Shown piece by piece: positions 30,901 through 38,399 of a stretch of DNA of 59,890 nucleotides. The DNA lies in assembly GCA_007095785.1 (NCBI GenBank), contig SFBL01000030.1, forward strand, positions 1 through 59,890, given 5' to 3'. The notes below the pieces were generated by a model, which saw only the letters and a program-made list of their open reading frames with translations, was not told the origin of the DNA and did no database searches. This stretch comes from Microcystis aeruginosa Ma_SC_T_19800800_S464 (GTDB lineage: Bacteria > Cyanobacteriota > Cyanobacteriia > Cyanobacteriales > Microcystaceae). Position numbers and translations under genes: made by a program. Numbering within the stretch: the first letter of the stretch is position 1; each line of letters opens with the position of its first letter.

Positions 30901-31410
30901 GACACAGAAAATCCCGTTATAGGAGTGACAAAAAAACCGACCCCTGCACTGCAAAAAATCGCCTTGATTTCCTGCACTGATGGGGTAAATTTAAACCCAG
31001 ATAAGGGGGATTTAATTATTAACGTCGGTTGGGGACATGGGGGTAAAAATGGCGTGACGATGCCGGGTAAAGGAAAAGCGATCGCAAGACAATATACAAC
31101 CGCAGAAATGAGCGTAATTAGCCCAGAAATGCGAAAATTATTAGGAACGAAAACCTATGATATTTATCTCAACGATCGAGCCTATTGGCAAAATATACCG
31201 GCCCGGGTGTGGGAATATACCATCGGGGGTTATCAAGTCATTAAAAAATGGCTAAGTTATCGCGAGGAAAAATTATTAGGACGGGGATTAACTATCGCAG
31301 AAGTGCAGGAAGTAAGCGAGATGACTAGAAGAATTACTGCGATTATTCTCCTAGAATCAGACCTAGATAATAACTACCAAAATATCAAAACAGCCCTGTA
31401 TTCTTTTTAA
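27973..31410 (+). CDS. Type ISP/IIG-like restriction-modification protein
   Basis: The 1145-residue single-chain enzyme has, at the N-terminus, LPDGGLF (Asp60) and GAIEIKG (Glu89, Lys91), a PD-(D/E)xK nuclease site. The middle is an N6-adenine methyltransferase: DPCCGTGAYLVEVL (motif I, about 383-396) and ILGNPPYNAF (NPPY motif IV, about 513-522). Before it lies a helical coupling region with EFFRQFDEGQAVQYFYEPFL and LGVWYTPPEIVRYM. The C-terminal third (about 650-1145) is the putative target-recognition part. Such proteins restrict and modify DNA without separate subunits. It lies 250 bp after the C5 methyltransferase fusion, so two single-chain systems stand side by side. Confidence 0.85.
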   Translation: MNPLVNYFRNLQEIHSSQAAVKETSYYGTLETLLNEIGKTLKPRVRCIINLRNQGAGLPDGGLFNVDQFPKNQELEPFTAVFPERGAIEIKGTKEDVKKIAASEQVQKYWQKYGQVLVTNYRDFLLIGRNSQGQPVELEAYSLAPSEAEFWLKTSNPSKFAAEHGDSLLEYLKRVLLQAAPITSPADVAWFLASYARDAKARLEHHSDLPALANIRQALENALGIKFEQERGDKFFRSTLVQTLFYGLFSAWVLWHKQNPDRQDNFDWKLAAYYLHVPMLAILFEQIAAPSKLKSLGLVEVLNWTGAALNRVRREEFFRQFDEGQAVQYFYEPFLQAFDPDLRKELGVWYTPPEIVRYMVARVDRVLREELNIEDGLANPDVYILDPCCGTGAYLVEVLRYITNTLQENGAGALAMALVKKAAIERIFGFEILTAPFVVAHLQLGLFLQSLGVPLIEDSERVGVYLTNALTGWQPPDEESKQKIQQLQLNFPELNQEREAADEVKRGKPILVILGNPPYNAFAGTSPAEEAGLVEVYKQGLISDWGIKKFNLDDLYVRFFRLAERCISENTGKGVVCYISNFSYLADPSFVVMRQRFLQEFDRLWFDCLNGDSRETGKLTPEGNPDPSVFSTQYNKEGIRVGTTIGLMVRKEVRNKNIDVYFRHFWGVSKREQLLDSLNNQDFDAGYQVSNPEKSNRYSFRPSDVSSQYLAWPKLTDLCKEPPSNGLMEKRGGALIDIDKSSLETRIKMYYDTSITWEELKTLKTGLTEDASGFEAKKVRLKVQKLEGFQQNNIIRYLLRPFEVRWCYYSKISPLWNRSRPDFWSQCWEGNSFLISRFKSAKTSEGSPFYFAIGLSDDHLLSPDASCFPIRLRTKLTENKTATLFNTQEFIDTTLTANLSEKSRQYLKQIGINNLEENIENASLIWLHALAIGYSPLYLQENADGIRQDFPRIPLPNSQELLIKSAELGQTIASLLDTENPVIGVTKKPTPALQKIALISCTDGVNLNPDKGDLIINVGWGHGGKNGVTMPGKGKAIARQYTTAEMSVISPEMRKLLGTKTYDIYLNDRAYWQNIPARVWEYTIGGYQVIKKWLSYREEKLLGRGLTIAEVQEVSEMTRRITAIILLESDLDNNYQNIKTALYSF

Positions 31411-31446
31411 TTAAATCTAGGTAGATTACTCATACTTGAGCTACTT

Positions 31447-31519
31447 AGGGTTTGCGGAAAAAGTCTTTTAGTGGGGACAGGGTGTGGCCCCCCACCCCCC
31501 CGACATCGGGGGGGTGGGG
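31447..31519. repeat. Dispersed repeat copy plus a 14-bp perfect GC hairpin
   Basis: 31447-31482 (AGGGTTTGCGGAAAAAGTC...) is a diverged copy of a repeat also at 27836, 39741 and 48581. At 31490-31519 CCCCACCCCCCCGA and its exact complement flank a 2-base spacer, a very stable structure that could end transcription of the upstream gene on either strand. Confidence 0.7.
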
Positions 31520-31786
31520 TGTAGGGTGTAGAGTTTTACCAGTTTTGAGGTGGCCAATTACCTAATTTTCAGGGAAAAAATGCCTAAAATTTCCCCCCCC
31601 GATCACTGCAAGGTCAGGCACTTTTTGAGGTCAAAAAAGTCCAAAAGTGTTATCCGACAAGGTTTTTAGATTTATTCAGCCAACCCTATCTATAGTTTTG
31701 TAACGGCAAATTTTGCTAAAAATCAATAAGTGTAAACTTTAATGACAAGCTCGATCAAGTCCTGACAAGGGTGTTATATTAAAAAC

Positions 31787-32106
31787 ATAAGGCACAAGGG
31801 AAGCGACTCAACTTCCTTCCAGGCAAAAAGACCTAGAGCCTGTGCCACCTGCTCTAGATCAACGCAACAGCTAAATCGGACGCAGATTCTCAAAGTTTGT
31901 AAAGTAAAGTATGGTTTCGCCTCTGTCGCTCAAGATAGGACAGATGGAGTGGGCTGTAATCAGCACCTGAGTCGGTAAACTGAGAAATCTTGATAGTTGA
32001 CAGATAGACTGTTGTGGGTTCCGTAAACCTCTATTGTATTGAGTCCGTTAAATTTTTAGGAGTCCATATCGTTTGTACAAGATGAAGCCCGCCTCCCTAG
32101 GCGGGC
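31787..32106 (+). ncRNA. Candidate structured RNA (unassigned)
   Basis: This 320-bp stretch has no gene but many short stems: GGCACA/TGTGCC (about 31791-31855) enclosing GGAAG/CTTCC and AGG/CCT; CTGTC/GACAG; GCTG-TAAT-CAGC; GGTT/AACC; and a terminal GC hairpin. A minus-10-like TATATT lies at 31775-31780. It does not match my recollection of tmRNA, RNase P RNA or SRP RNA. It could be a small regulatory RNA or a decayed repeat. Strand is inferred from the promoter-like box and terminator. Confidence 0.3.
32087..32106. terminator. GC hairpin between the candidate RNA and yraN
   Basis: GCCCGCC-TCCCTA-GGCGGGC is a perfect 7-bp stem followed by CTATTGTGTTTTT. It suits termination of plus-strand transcription and also lies 12 bp past the yraN stop. 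Confidence 0.75.
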
Positions 32107-32117
32107 CTATTGTGTTT

Positions 32118-32537
32118 TTAGAAAACCGCCACGAGATATTCCTGTAATTGCAATTGATAACCTGCCCGTAGCTGACAGGGATAATCAAGGGAAAACTCAG
32201 GTAAAGCTAATAGAGAACTTTTTTGACAACTAACTAAAGCCACATCGAAACGACAGGTTAAATCGGACCATTGGGGATAAAAGGCGAGAAATATCTGGGC
32301 GGCTCGGTAAATTTTCCCCTGTTTACGGTCATCGATTGCTAATTTGCCCCCTAAATCCCAATTGCCAGCGCTGCGGGTTTTCACCTCGACAAAAGCGAGA
32401 ACCGCCTGAGATTTAGACAAGACGATTAAATCGATTTCACCGCCGCCACTACGCCAACGACGCTGGAGGATATGCCATTGCTGTAATTGCAACCAATCCG
32501 CCACCAAATTTTCGCCCAATTCCCCCACGGTTGTCAT
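32118..32537 (-). CDS. yraN: YraN/UPF0102 family protein
   Basis: The 139-residue protein matches the widespread YraN family, a small PD-(D/E)xK fold related to archaeal Holliday-junction resolvases. It starts GELGENLVADWL and carries GGGEIDLIVL (Asp36) and AFVEVKTRS (Glu51, Lys53), with the usual KQGKIYRAAQIFL helix. The family is thought to act in DNA repair or recombination, but its cellular role is unproven. Length is typical. Tandem AGTTATC-type repeats start directly upstream of its start codon. Confidence 0.85.
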   Translation of the reverse strand: MTTVGELGENLVADWLQLQQWHILQRRWRSGGGEIDLIVLSKSQAVLAFVEVKTRSAGNWDLGGKLAIDDRKQGKIYRAAQIFLAFYPQWSDLTCRFDVALVSCQKSSLLALPEFSLDYPCQLRAGYQLQLQEYLVAVF

Positions 32538-32540
32538 ATT

Positions 32541-32590
32541 CAGTTATCAGTGGTCAGTTATCAGTGGTCAGTTATCAGTTATCAGTGAAC
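32541..32590. repeat. Short tandem repeat (CAGTTATCAGTGGT type)
   Basis: Alternating CAGTTAT and CAGTGGT 7-mers occupy about 50 bp upstream of yraN. Related 7-bp arrays occur at 41497-41524 and at 39775-39821. Confidence 0.85.
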
Positions 32591-32704
32591 AGGGAACAAC
32601 GTTGATTGATTATCCTGTCTTCTGACTCCGAACTCCTGACTACTGGCTACTGTCTCCTGTCTCCTAACCAAGCAGGACAATTTTCGATTTTTACAAGAGG
32701 TCTA

Positions 32705-33082
32705 TTACAAAAGTCCTTCTAGACGACGACGGATGCTGTCTAACTCCGCATCGGGAATCTCGGAAAACTCCTCTTCGGCGGGGGGGACTTCCTCTTTTTG
32801 CCAATCCAACTCGGAGGCATTGCTTTCGGGGGGAATTACCAACATACCCGCTTCAATCATTTCCGCTTGATAGCCGGCGCCGCGACAAAATTCTGCCACT
32901 TCCTCCGAATCAATTTTCTCTACCGTGGGAGTCGGAAAATCCTGTGCCTCTAACAGCAGCGCATAACGGGTGGCATCATCTTCCGATTCAAACATCAACA
33001 CCTTATTGATAGCTCCCATTTGAATGGTGTGGATACCTTCGTTTTCTGTGCCTGCGTTAAAAAGTAGTACAAATACACGCAT
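32705..33082 (-). CDS. DUF3110 protein
   Basis: The 125-residue protein RVFVLLFNAGTENEGIHTIQ... with VLMFESEDDATRYALLLEAQDFPTPTVE-like wording is the DUF3110 family found in cyanobacteria and plastids. The last 35 residues are acidic. No catalytic motif is seen and the function is unknown. It lies 79 bp downstream of the DUF2996 gene on the same strand and may be co-transcribed with it. Confidence 0.8.
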   Translation of the reverse strand: MRVFVLLFNAGTENEGIHTIQMGAINKVLMFESEDDATRYALLLEAQDFPTPTVEKIDSEEVAEFCRGAGYQAEMIEAGMLVIPPESNASELDWQKEEVPPAEEEFSEIPDAELDSIRRRLEGLL

Positions 33083-33161
33083 AATTACTATTAGCGATCG
33101 ATAAGCAGTGGTCGTCTATGCTCATTTTACCCCCCTTCTCGATCGCTAATCCTCAGCAATT

Positions 33162-33623
33162 TTAGTTTCTCGTCAACCACTTTTGACCGTTAAGCCGTTG
33201 CAGGGTGTAAAACAACAGTAAATCAAGACTAACTTTCCTTTCATCGATCATAAATGATTCAATTGTACTAGGTTGAGCGCCGCCCTCAGCCTGGGAAAAA
33301 GCTTTTTTGCCATTGATGTTTTCTTCCAAAAAATAAATGCTAAATTGACGCATTCCCCCGAGCCAATTGCCAGTTAACTGCCAACAGGGAGAGCTAGAAA
33401 AGCCCTGCACGGCAATTTTATCCTGTTTAAAGGACAGCTTCATATCAGTTATACCCAGCTTTTGCAAGGCTGCCGCCAGTGCGGGTTGAAAATGCTGCTC
33501 GATAAATTCAGCAAAGGGTTTTTCCTCGACGGTAGGCTCCTTGGGTTTTTTAGCAGCCGCAGGTTGAGCCGGTTTTTCTGCTTCTGCTGTCGGAGTGGCG
33601 GGGGTGGTGGTTTCTTCTGCCAT
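33162..33623 (-). CDS. DUF2996 protein
   Basis: A 153-residue protein with an Ala/Pro/Lys/Glu-rich disordered N-terminus (1-35) and a folded part beginning KPFAEFIEQHFQPAL. GFSSSPCWQLTGNWLGGMRQF and QLNG-like C-terminal wording match the DUF2996 family of cyanobacteria. No active-site residues are recognisable. It is probably a core gene of the lineage rather than part of the surrounding defence genes. Confidence 0.8.
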   Translation of the reverse strand: MAEETTTPATPTAEAEKPAQPAAAKKPKEPTVEEKPFAEFIEQHFQPALAAALQKLGITDMKLSFKQDKIAVQGFSSSPCWQLTGNWLGGMRQFSIYFLEENINGKKAFSQAEGGAQPSTIESFMIDERKVSLDLLLFYTLQRLNGQKWLTRN

Positions 33624-34055
33624 AGTAATTAATCTGGAATGGGTAGGTAGTTACAATTATATTTTCTCCCGGGTTATCGGTTATCAGTTTTTTTAGCTAT
33701 CAGCTTTTATAATATCGTTACGGCGGATTCATGTTTGTTCCGGTAAATTCTCCACCCCGAAAAGCTTACCCAATAAGGAATTGGCTGTACCAGAGGAATA
33801 AAGTAACTGCTGTATGCCGTCAACAACCATCGTCAACTAATGATCCCTAAACTACCCTTTTCTAGGAAAAACAATCAGCAAAAAAGTCATCAATCCGAAC
33901 AACCCTCTGTAAATTCTACCAAACCAGAGACAAAATCAAAACAATCGATCCTTTGTCTAGATTATAGTGGGACAGTATCAGGCGAAAGTTGATAAGATTC
34001 TACAGTATGGTTAAATATTGCGCTGATGTTTTAATATTACCTATCGCCTAAAACT
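33624..34055. other. Intergenic stretch with a short possible reading frame
   Basis: No recognised gene. A 50-codon frame at 33840-33992 (+) starts MIPKLPFSRKNNQQ, is rich in Ser, Lys and Gln, and ends SILCLDYSGTVSGES. It has no clear Shine-Dalgarno site and may be a truncated gene start or chance. Confidence 0.3.
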
Positions 34056-35480
34056 ATGATTACTTATATTAAAATTCATGGCTTTAAATCCTTTCATAAT
34101 TTTGAAATGGTATTCACGCCGCTTACTGTAGTTGCTGGGGTTAATGCTTCTGGTAAGAGTAATTTATTTGATGCTTTACAATTGTTGGCGCGGTTGGCAG
34201 AAGTGGATCTGAAGACGGCTTTTAGCGAGCAACGAGGACATCCTAGCGAACTCTTTACCCAGTATGATGAGGACGACTACGCCACGGAAATGGAATTTAT
34301 AGTTGAAATGTTAGTCAACCGCAAGGTAAAAGATAATTGGGGTGGGGAAGTTGATCTTAAATATACAAGGTTGCGCTATCAATTAAAAATTAAACGAGAG
34401 TCTAATATAAGTGGATTTGAAAACTTGTATATTGTTGATGAACGTTTAGAAAATTTAAAGCACAATGAAGATAATTGGGTAAAAAATTATCTTCCTAAGA
34501 CAGTATTGGAAACTTGGCGACCAAAAGTAACGGGTAGGAGAGGGATTCCTTATATTCAGACTGAAGATATTAATGGTATTACTACCATTGTTGTACATCA
34601 AGATGGTCAACAAGGGAATAAAAAACTATTTCCCGCAAAAAACGCATCACAAACTGTTTTAAGCAGCATTAATACTATAGATTTTCAACATATATTAGCC
34701 GCCAAACAAGAAATGCTGAGTTGGAAGTTTATGCAGCTTAATCCCGAAGACCTGCGAGAACCTACTCGTCAAGATATAGGCATCAGAGATACAATAACAG
34801 CCAGCGGAAAGAATTTAGCCGCTGCTTTATTTCGCATCAAACAAGATGATGAATATACCCTTACAGCAATTTCCCGTGATCTCAATAATCTGCTACCAAA
34901 TCTTACAGAAGTTAATGTTTATGATGACAAAGCAAATCGACAATTTATTATCAAGGTAAAAGGCGATGATAATCGGGAGTTTTCTTCGAGAGTGCTTTCC
35001 GAAGGAACCCTACGTTTATTAACATTATGTGTCCTGCAATACGATCCACAACACACAGGATTACTGTGTTTTGAAGAGCCAGAAAATGGCATTCATCCTT
35101 TTCGTATTGAAGCAATGGCAAGATTATTAAAAGAGCTAACTGTCGATTTTGAAGATACTGAAATGCCTTTACGCCAAGTAATAGTGAACACTCATTCTCC
35201 AGTTTTAGTGAGTCAATTAATTAATTGGCAAGATGATAAAAATGTCAGCATTTGGCTTTCTCAACTTACCACTATAATATCCACTATTGAAGGGAAGCGA
35301 ATTAAGATGAAAATCACTAAATTTTACCCTGTTATCAAAGAGGATCAAAAACAATTAACTTTATTTTCCTCCGAAAATGAGGTCAAGCTAACTCTCTCGG
35401 AAGTGGTCGAATATCTAAAAACTGCTGATGCTGAAAGTGCGATTAAAAATATTAAAAATCAACAAAACCAATTAAGGTAA
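34056..35480 (+). CDS. AAA/ABC-type ATPase of a two-gene defence-like pair
   Basis: The 474-residue protein begins ITYIKIHGFKSFHNF, the usual opening of RecF/OLD-like AAA_21 ATPases. Walker A is GVNASGKSN (28-36). The ABC signature LSEGTLRLL lies near residue 312, Walker B LLCFEEPENGIHP near 338, and the His-switch NTHSPVL near 378. These ATPases act as DNA- or damage-sensing modules in OLD, Gabija and PARIS defence systems. The nuclease-like partner follows 10 bp downstream and encodes a TOPRIM-type DUF4276 protein. No TOPRIM is fused to this ATPase itself. It lies in a stretch with two restriction-modification proteins. Confidence 0.8.
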   Translation: MITYIKIHGFKSFHNFEMVFTPLTVVAGVNASGKSNLFDALQLLARLAEVDLKTAFSEQRGHPSELFTQYDEDDYATEMEFIVEMLVNRKVKDNWGGEVDLKYTRLRYQLKIKRESNISGFENLYIVDERLENLKHNEDNWVKNYLPKTVLETWRPKVTGRRGIPYIQTEDINGITTIVVHQDGQQGNKKLFPAKNASQTVLSSINTIDFQHILAAKQEMLSWKFMQLNPEDLREPTRQDIGIRDTITASGKNLAAALFRIKQDDEYTLTAISRDLNNLLPNLTEVNVYDDKANRQFIIKVKGDDNREFSSRVLSEGTLRLLTLCVLQYDPQHTGLLCFEEPENGIHPFRIEAMARLLKELTVDFEDTEMPLRQVIVNTHSPVLVSQLINWQDDKNVSIWLSQLTTIISTIEGKRIKMKITKFYPVIKEDQKQLTLFSSENEVKLTLSEVVEYLKTADAESAIKNIKNQQNQLR

Positions 35481-35490
35481 ATCAATTAAG

Positions 35491-36108
35491 ATGGCAAAAA
35501 AAATCAAACAAATAATTATTGCCTTAGCTACAGAAGGCAGTTCCGATCATAGATTTTTACCAAATATTATTCAGCGCACTTTCGAGAGAGTTGCTTTTGA
35601 AGATCAACAAGAAATAGAAATTTTTGAACCAATTTGTCTTTCACAAATCTCTGGCGAAAATATCCGAGAAAAAGCTAAAAAATACGCAAGTCAAGCAGTA
35701 GAGCAGGGAGCAATGGTTTTGTGCTTCCATGCAGACGCAGATGATAAAACAGATGAAAACGCATTTAACGAAAGAATTAATCCGGCTTTTAATGCTATTA
35801 AATCAGACAAGGGAGACTTATGCAAAAATTTAGTTGCTATCGTTCCAATACAAATGACTGAAGCCTGGATATTAGCAGACAAAGAATTACTAAAAAAAGA
35901 ATTGTGTACAAAGAAAAGTGATAGTGAGTTAGCAATCGATCAACATCCCGAATCTTTTAGTAATCCAAAAGAAACGATTAAAAATGCCATCAATAAAGCC
36001 AGAGAAGGTATGACTAAACGGTATCGAAATAAACTAAAACTTGAGGATTTATATTCACCGCTTGGTACAAAAATCCCATTGTCGAAATTAGAATCCTTGT
36101 CTTCCTAA
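35491..36108 (+). CDS. DUF4276 TOPRIM-like protein, truncated by an in-frame stop
   Basis: The 205-residue protein has TEGSSDHRFL (Glu15) and LCFHADADD (Asp82, Asp84), the E and DxD of a TOPRIM-like metal site. MTEAWILADKELL is the family's typical middle. The TAA at 36106-36108 is followed in the same frame by KKFEEAVRDIFPQL... for 27 more codons to a TGA at 36190-36192. That segment looks like the family's usual C-terminal helix, so the ochre is probably a nonsense mutation that removes the tail. Paired with the upstream ATPase (10-bp gap), it resembles the ATPase-TOPRIM logic of PARIS or OLD systems. Whether the truncated protein works is unclear. Confidence 0.75.
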   Translation: MAKKIKQIIIALATEGSSDHRFLPNIIQRTFERVAFEDQQEIEIFEPICLSQISGENIREKAKKYASQAVEQGAMVLCFHADADDKTDENAFNERINPAFNAIKSDKGDLCKNLVAIVPIQMTEAWILADKELLKKELCTKKSDSELAIDQHPESFSNPKETIKNAINKAREGMTKRYRNKLKLEDLYSPLGTKIPLSKLESLSS

Positions 36109-36206
36109 AAAAAATTTGAAGAGGCAGTACGAGATATTTTTCCACAATTAACGAAAGTCAACAATATAGAGGATAATCATGATGAAACGTGAATAAGACC
36201 TTGCTA

Positions 36207-36319
36207 ATACCATTTTTCTAAAGTAATGGCAGAGATGGTTAATTGCCTTCAACCTCAAACCCTATTCTAGAAAAGAAAATGGGAGTAAGATGTCTGCCAC
36301 GAATAAAGAAAAATGGTAT
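36207..36319. mobile_element. MITE with ATACCATTTTTCT ends
   Basis: ATACCATTTTTCT (36207-36219) and its exact complement AGAAAAATGGTAT (36307-36319) bound a 113-bp noncoding element. The right-hand GAATAAAGAAAAATGGTAT is shared with the element at 39925-40014, so this is a family with at least two copies here. Confidence 0.8.
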
Positions 36320-36321
36320 AA

Positions 36322-36356
36322 GGTGCGTTCCCCCTCGTTGCAGCAGGGAACGCACC
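36322..36356. terminator. Hairpin beside the orphan nucleotidyltransferase gene
   Basis: GGTGCGTTCCC and GGGAACGCACC form an 11-bp perfect stem. It lies 27 bp past the stop of the minus-strand nucleotidyltransferase gene. There is no T-run, so termination is only a suggestion. Confidence 0.45.
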
Positions 36357-36382
36357 CGACAAAATCTGCGGATTGCAGCATA

Positions 36383-36715
36383 TCAAGCAGGAATTGGGGA
36401 TCGCGTTGCATAAATCACTTGAGCCGAAGAAAGGATTTGATTACGGCGTAGGTAGTTGCGACTGGTGGCAATGCCTTGGCGGGTAATCAGGTCAACATCT
36501 CGATCGAAGATGCTTTTTAGCTCTGCTTCCATTTGGTCTAGGGTGCTGAATGTGGGGTGAGCTTCTGGATGAAATTCCACCATAACATCAATGTCGCTGT
36601 CGGGGCGGAAGTCTTCGCGCAGGACGGAGCCGAATAGAGCGAATTCGGTCACTTGCCAGCGATCGCAAAACTGGGCAATTTTTTCTATCGGTAGGTCGAT
36701 CGCAGTCATGGTCAT
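36383..36715 (-). CDS. MNT-type nucleotidyltransferase, no adjacent HEPN partner
   Basis: The 110-residue protein has the minimal nucleotidyltransferase signature LFGSVLREDFRPDSDIDVMVEF: Gly-Ser at 29-30, Asp41 and Asp43, and a later DVDLITRQG. Such proteins usually pair with a HEPN toxin and silence it by AMPylation (MntA-HepT type). No HEPN gene is next to it on either side; the nearest HEPN is 10 kb away and belongs to a different family. It is either an orphan or has another target. GGGAGT lies upstream of the start. Confidence 0.8.
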   Translation of the reverse strand: MTMTAIDLPIEKIAQFCDRWQVTEFALFGSVLREDFRPDSDIDVMVEFHPEAHPTFSTLDQMEAELKSIFDRDVDLITRQGIATSRNYLRRNQILSSAQVIYATRSPIPA

Positions 36716-36787
36716 GGCATGATTACTCCCAAGGTCTCAAGTTGCCGATCTCAAAAACGTGGCCGATAGCTGATCACTGAAAGCTCC

Positions 36788-38083
36788 TTAAATATCTAAC
36801 CTTTGGTAGATGCTATTAAGATGATTTAAGTGCTGCTGGGGATCAAAGCAACTTTCGATCTCGTCGGGGGATAAAATGCCAGTAACTCGCTCATCTTGGC
36901 TGATAAAAGCTTTAAAATTGCCGTTATCGGTGTTCCAAGCGCGATGGGCATTTTCTTGGACGATTTTATAGGCAGATTCCCGGCTAATTCCCTTACTCAC
37001 CAAAGTTAAAAGAACTCTTTGACTGAAAATCACGCCACCGTAAACATTCATATTCCGCTTCATGTTTTCGGGATATACCAGCAGATTTTTGACTAAATCG
37101 GTGATTTCCTTGAGCATAAAGTGGGTCAAAATGCAAACATCCGGCAGCATTACCCGTTCCACGGAACTATGGGAAATATCTCTTTCGTGCCAGAGGGCGA
37201 TATTTTCTAAGGCGGAAACGCTATGACTACGGATAATTCTCGCCATTCCCGTTAAGCGTTCTGAACGGATGGGATTACGTTTATGGGGCATAGCGGAGGA
37301 GCCTTTTTGTCCTTTGGAAAAGTATTCCTCCACTTCTAGGACATCGGTTCTTTGCAGGTTGCGAATCTCCACGGCAAAACGTTCGATCGAAGCCGCTAAT
37401 AAGGCTAATTGTTGCACATAATCGGCGTGTCGATCGCGGGAGATAACTTGAGTGGAAGCGGTATCCGGTTCTAATCCTAACTTCTGACAGGTTAACGCCT
37501 CAATTTTCGGGTCAATATTGGCATAGGTTCCCACTGCACCAGATATTTTACCGATGGCGATGTCTTGGCGCAAGCGAATTAAACGATCGCGTCCTCGCAG
37601 CACTTCCGCTAACCATCCCGCTAGTTTAAAGCCAAAGGTGATCGGTTCGGCGTGAATGCCGTGGGAACGTCCCACCATGACTGTATAACGGTGTTCTTGG
37701 GCGCGATAACGCAGGGCTTGAATAAAATCTTCTAATTGTTCTAAAATCAGGTTTAAACTGGCGACTAATTGTAAGGACAGGGCGGTATCTAATACATCAG
37801 AACTGGTTAAACCCAAATGAATATAACGCCCCGGCTCGCCCACATATTCGTTAACATTTGTTAAAAAGGCGATGACATCGTGGCGCACTTCTGCTTCTAT
37901 TTCTAAAATGCGATCGGGATCAAAATTAGCTTTTGCCTTAATTTCTTCTACTGCATCCCCCGGAATATAGCCTAATTCTGCCTGCGCTTCACAGACGGCT
38001 ATCTCTACCTCTAGCCATGTTTGATATTTATATCTATCCGTCCACAAATTCCCCATCGCAGGGAGAGTATAACGCTCGATCAC
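36788..38083 (-). CDS. purB: Adenylosuccinate lyase
   Basis: Catalyses two steps of purine synthesis, SAICAR to AICAR and adenylosuccinate to AMP, releasing fumarate. The fumarase/aspartase signature GSSAMPHKRNP is present, with LTSSDVLDTALSLQL, MVGRSHGIHAEP (catalytic His) and WHERDISHSS. I start it at the GTG at 38083 because GGAAGAA precedes it by 5-6 bp and the resulting IERYTLPAMG N-terminus is where the family begins. A TTG five codons upstream gives a longer form without support. It is 431 residues, as usual. Confidence 0.95.
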   Translation of the reverse strand: MIERYTLPAMGNLWTDRYKYQTWLEVEIAVCEAQAELGYIPGDAVEEIKAKANFDPDRILEIEAEVRHDVIAFLTNVNEYVGEPGRYIHLGLTSSDVLDTALSLQLVASLNLILEQLEDFIQALRYRAQEHRYTVMVGRSHGIHAEPITFGFKLAGWLAEVLRGRDRLIRLRQDIAIGKISGAVGTYANIDPKIEALTCQKLGLEPDTASTQVISRDRHADYVQQLALLAASIERFAVEIRNLQRTDVLEVEEYFSKGQKGSSAMPHKRNPIRSERLTGMARIIRSHSVSALENIALWHERDISHSSVERVMLPDVCILTHFMLKEITDLVKNLLVYPENMKRNMNVYGGVIFSQRVLLTLVSKGISRESAYKIVQENAHRAWNTDNGNFKAFISQDERVTGILSPDEIESCFDPQQHLNHLNSIYQRLDI

Positions 38084-38399
38084 TATTAATTCTTCCAAGA
38101 CAACCGTTTAATTGTATCGGATCGGGGCAAGTCCGGGAATAGGCAAGGGGCAGCGGAGAGTTTTGTTTTCCCCACTCCCTTCTTTCCGGTTAGTGATTCG
38201 GTAGTAGCGGTGAGGCTCTTCTAGGTTGTGTGTGATAAGTTTAACTTACAATATGATTGATTGATCTTTGTGTCCTTTGTGTCTTTGTGGTTCGTTCCAC
38301 CCCCTCTCTAGGAGGATTATATCTTAGAATACATTTTACCCACCAAATCCAAGAGAGCCGCGGTGAACTATCTTGTTTAATTTAGCTTGAATCGAATCC
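38084..38399. other. Noncoding interval with a partial MITE end
   Basis: GGCTCTTCTAGGTTGTGTGTGATAAG near 38215 resembles the left end of the MITE family at 19429 and 58340, but no matching right end is visible. Nothing else was recognised. Confidence 0.45.

Noticed and set aside
31787-32106. tmRNA, RNase P RNA, SRP RNA or 6S RNA as identity for the gene-free stretch
   Set aside because: No tRNA-like end, no tag frame, no RNase P core and no clear 6S bubble as I remember them; left as an unassigned candidate.
32541-32590. CRISPR array from the regular AGTTATC repeats
   Set aside because: Units are 7 bp with no unique spacers; they are short tandem repeats.
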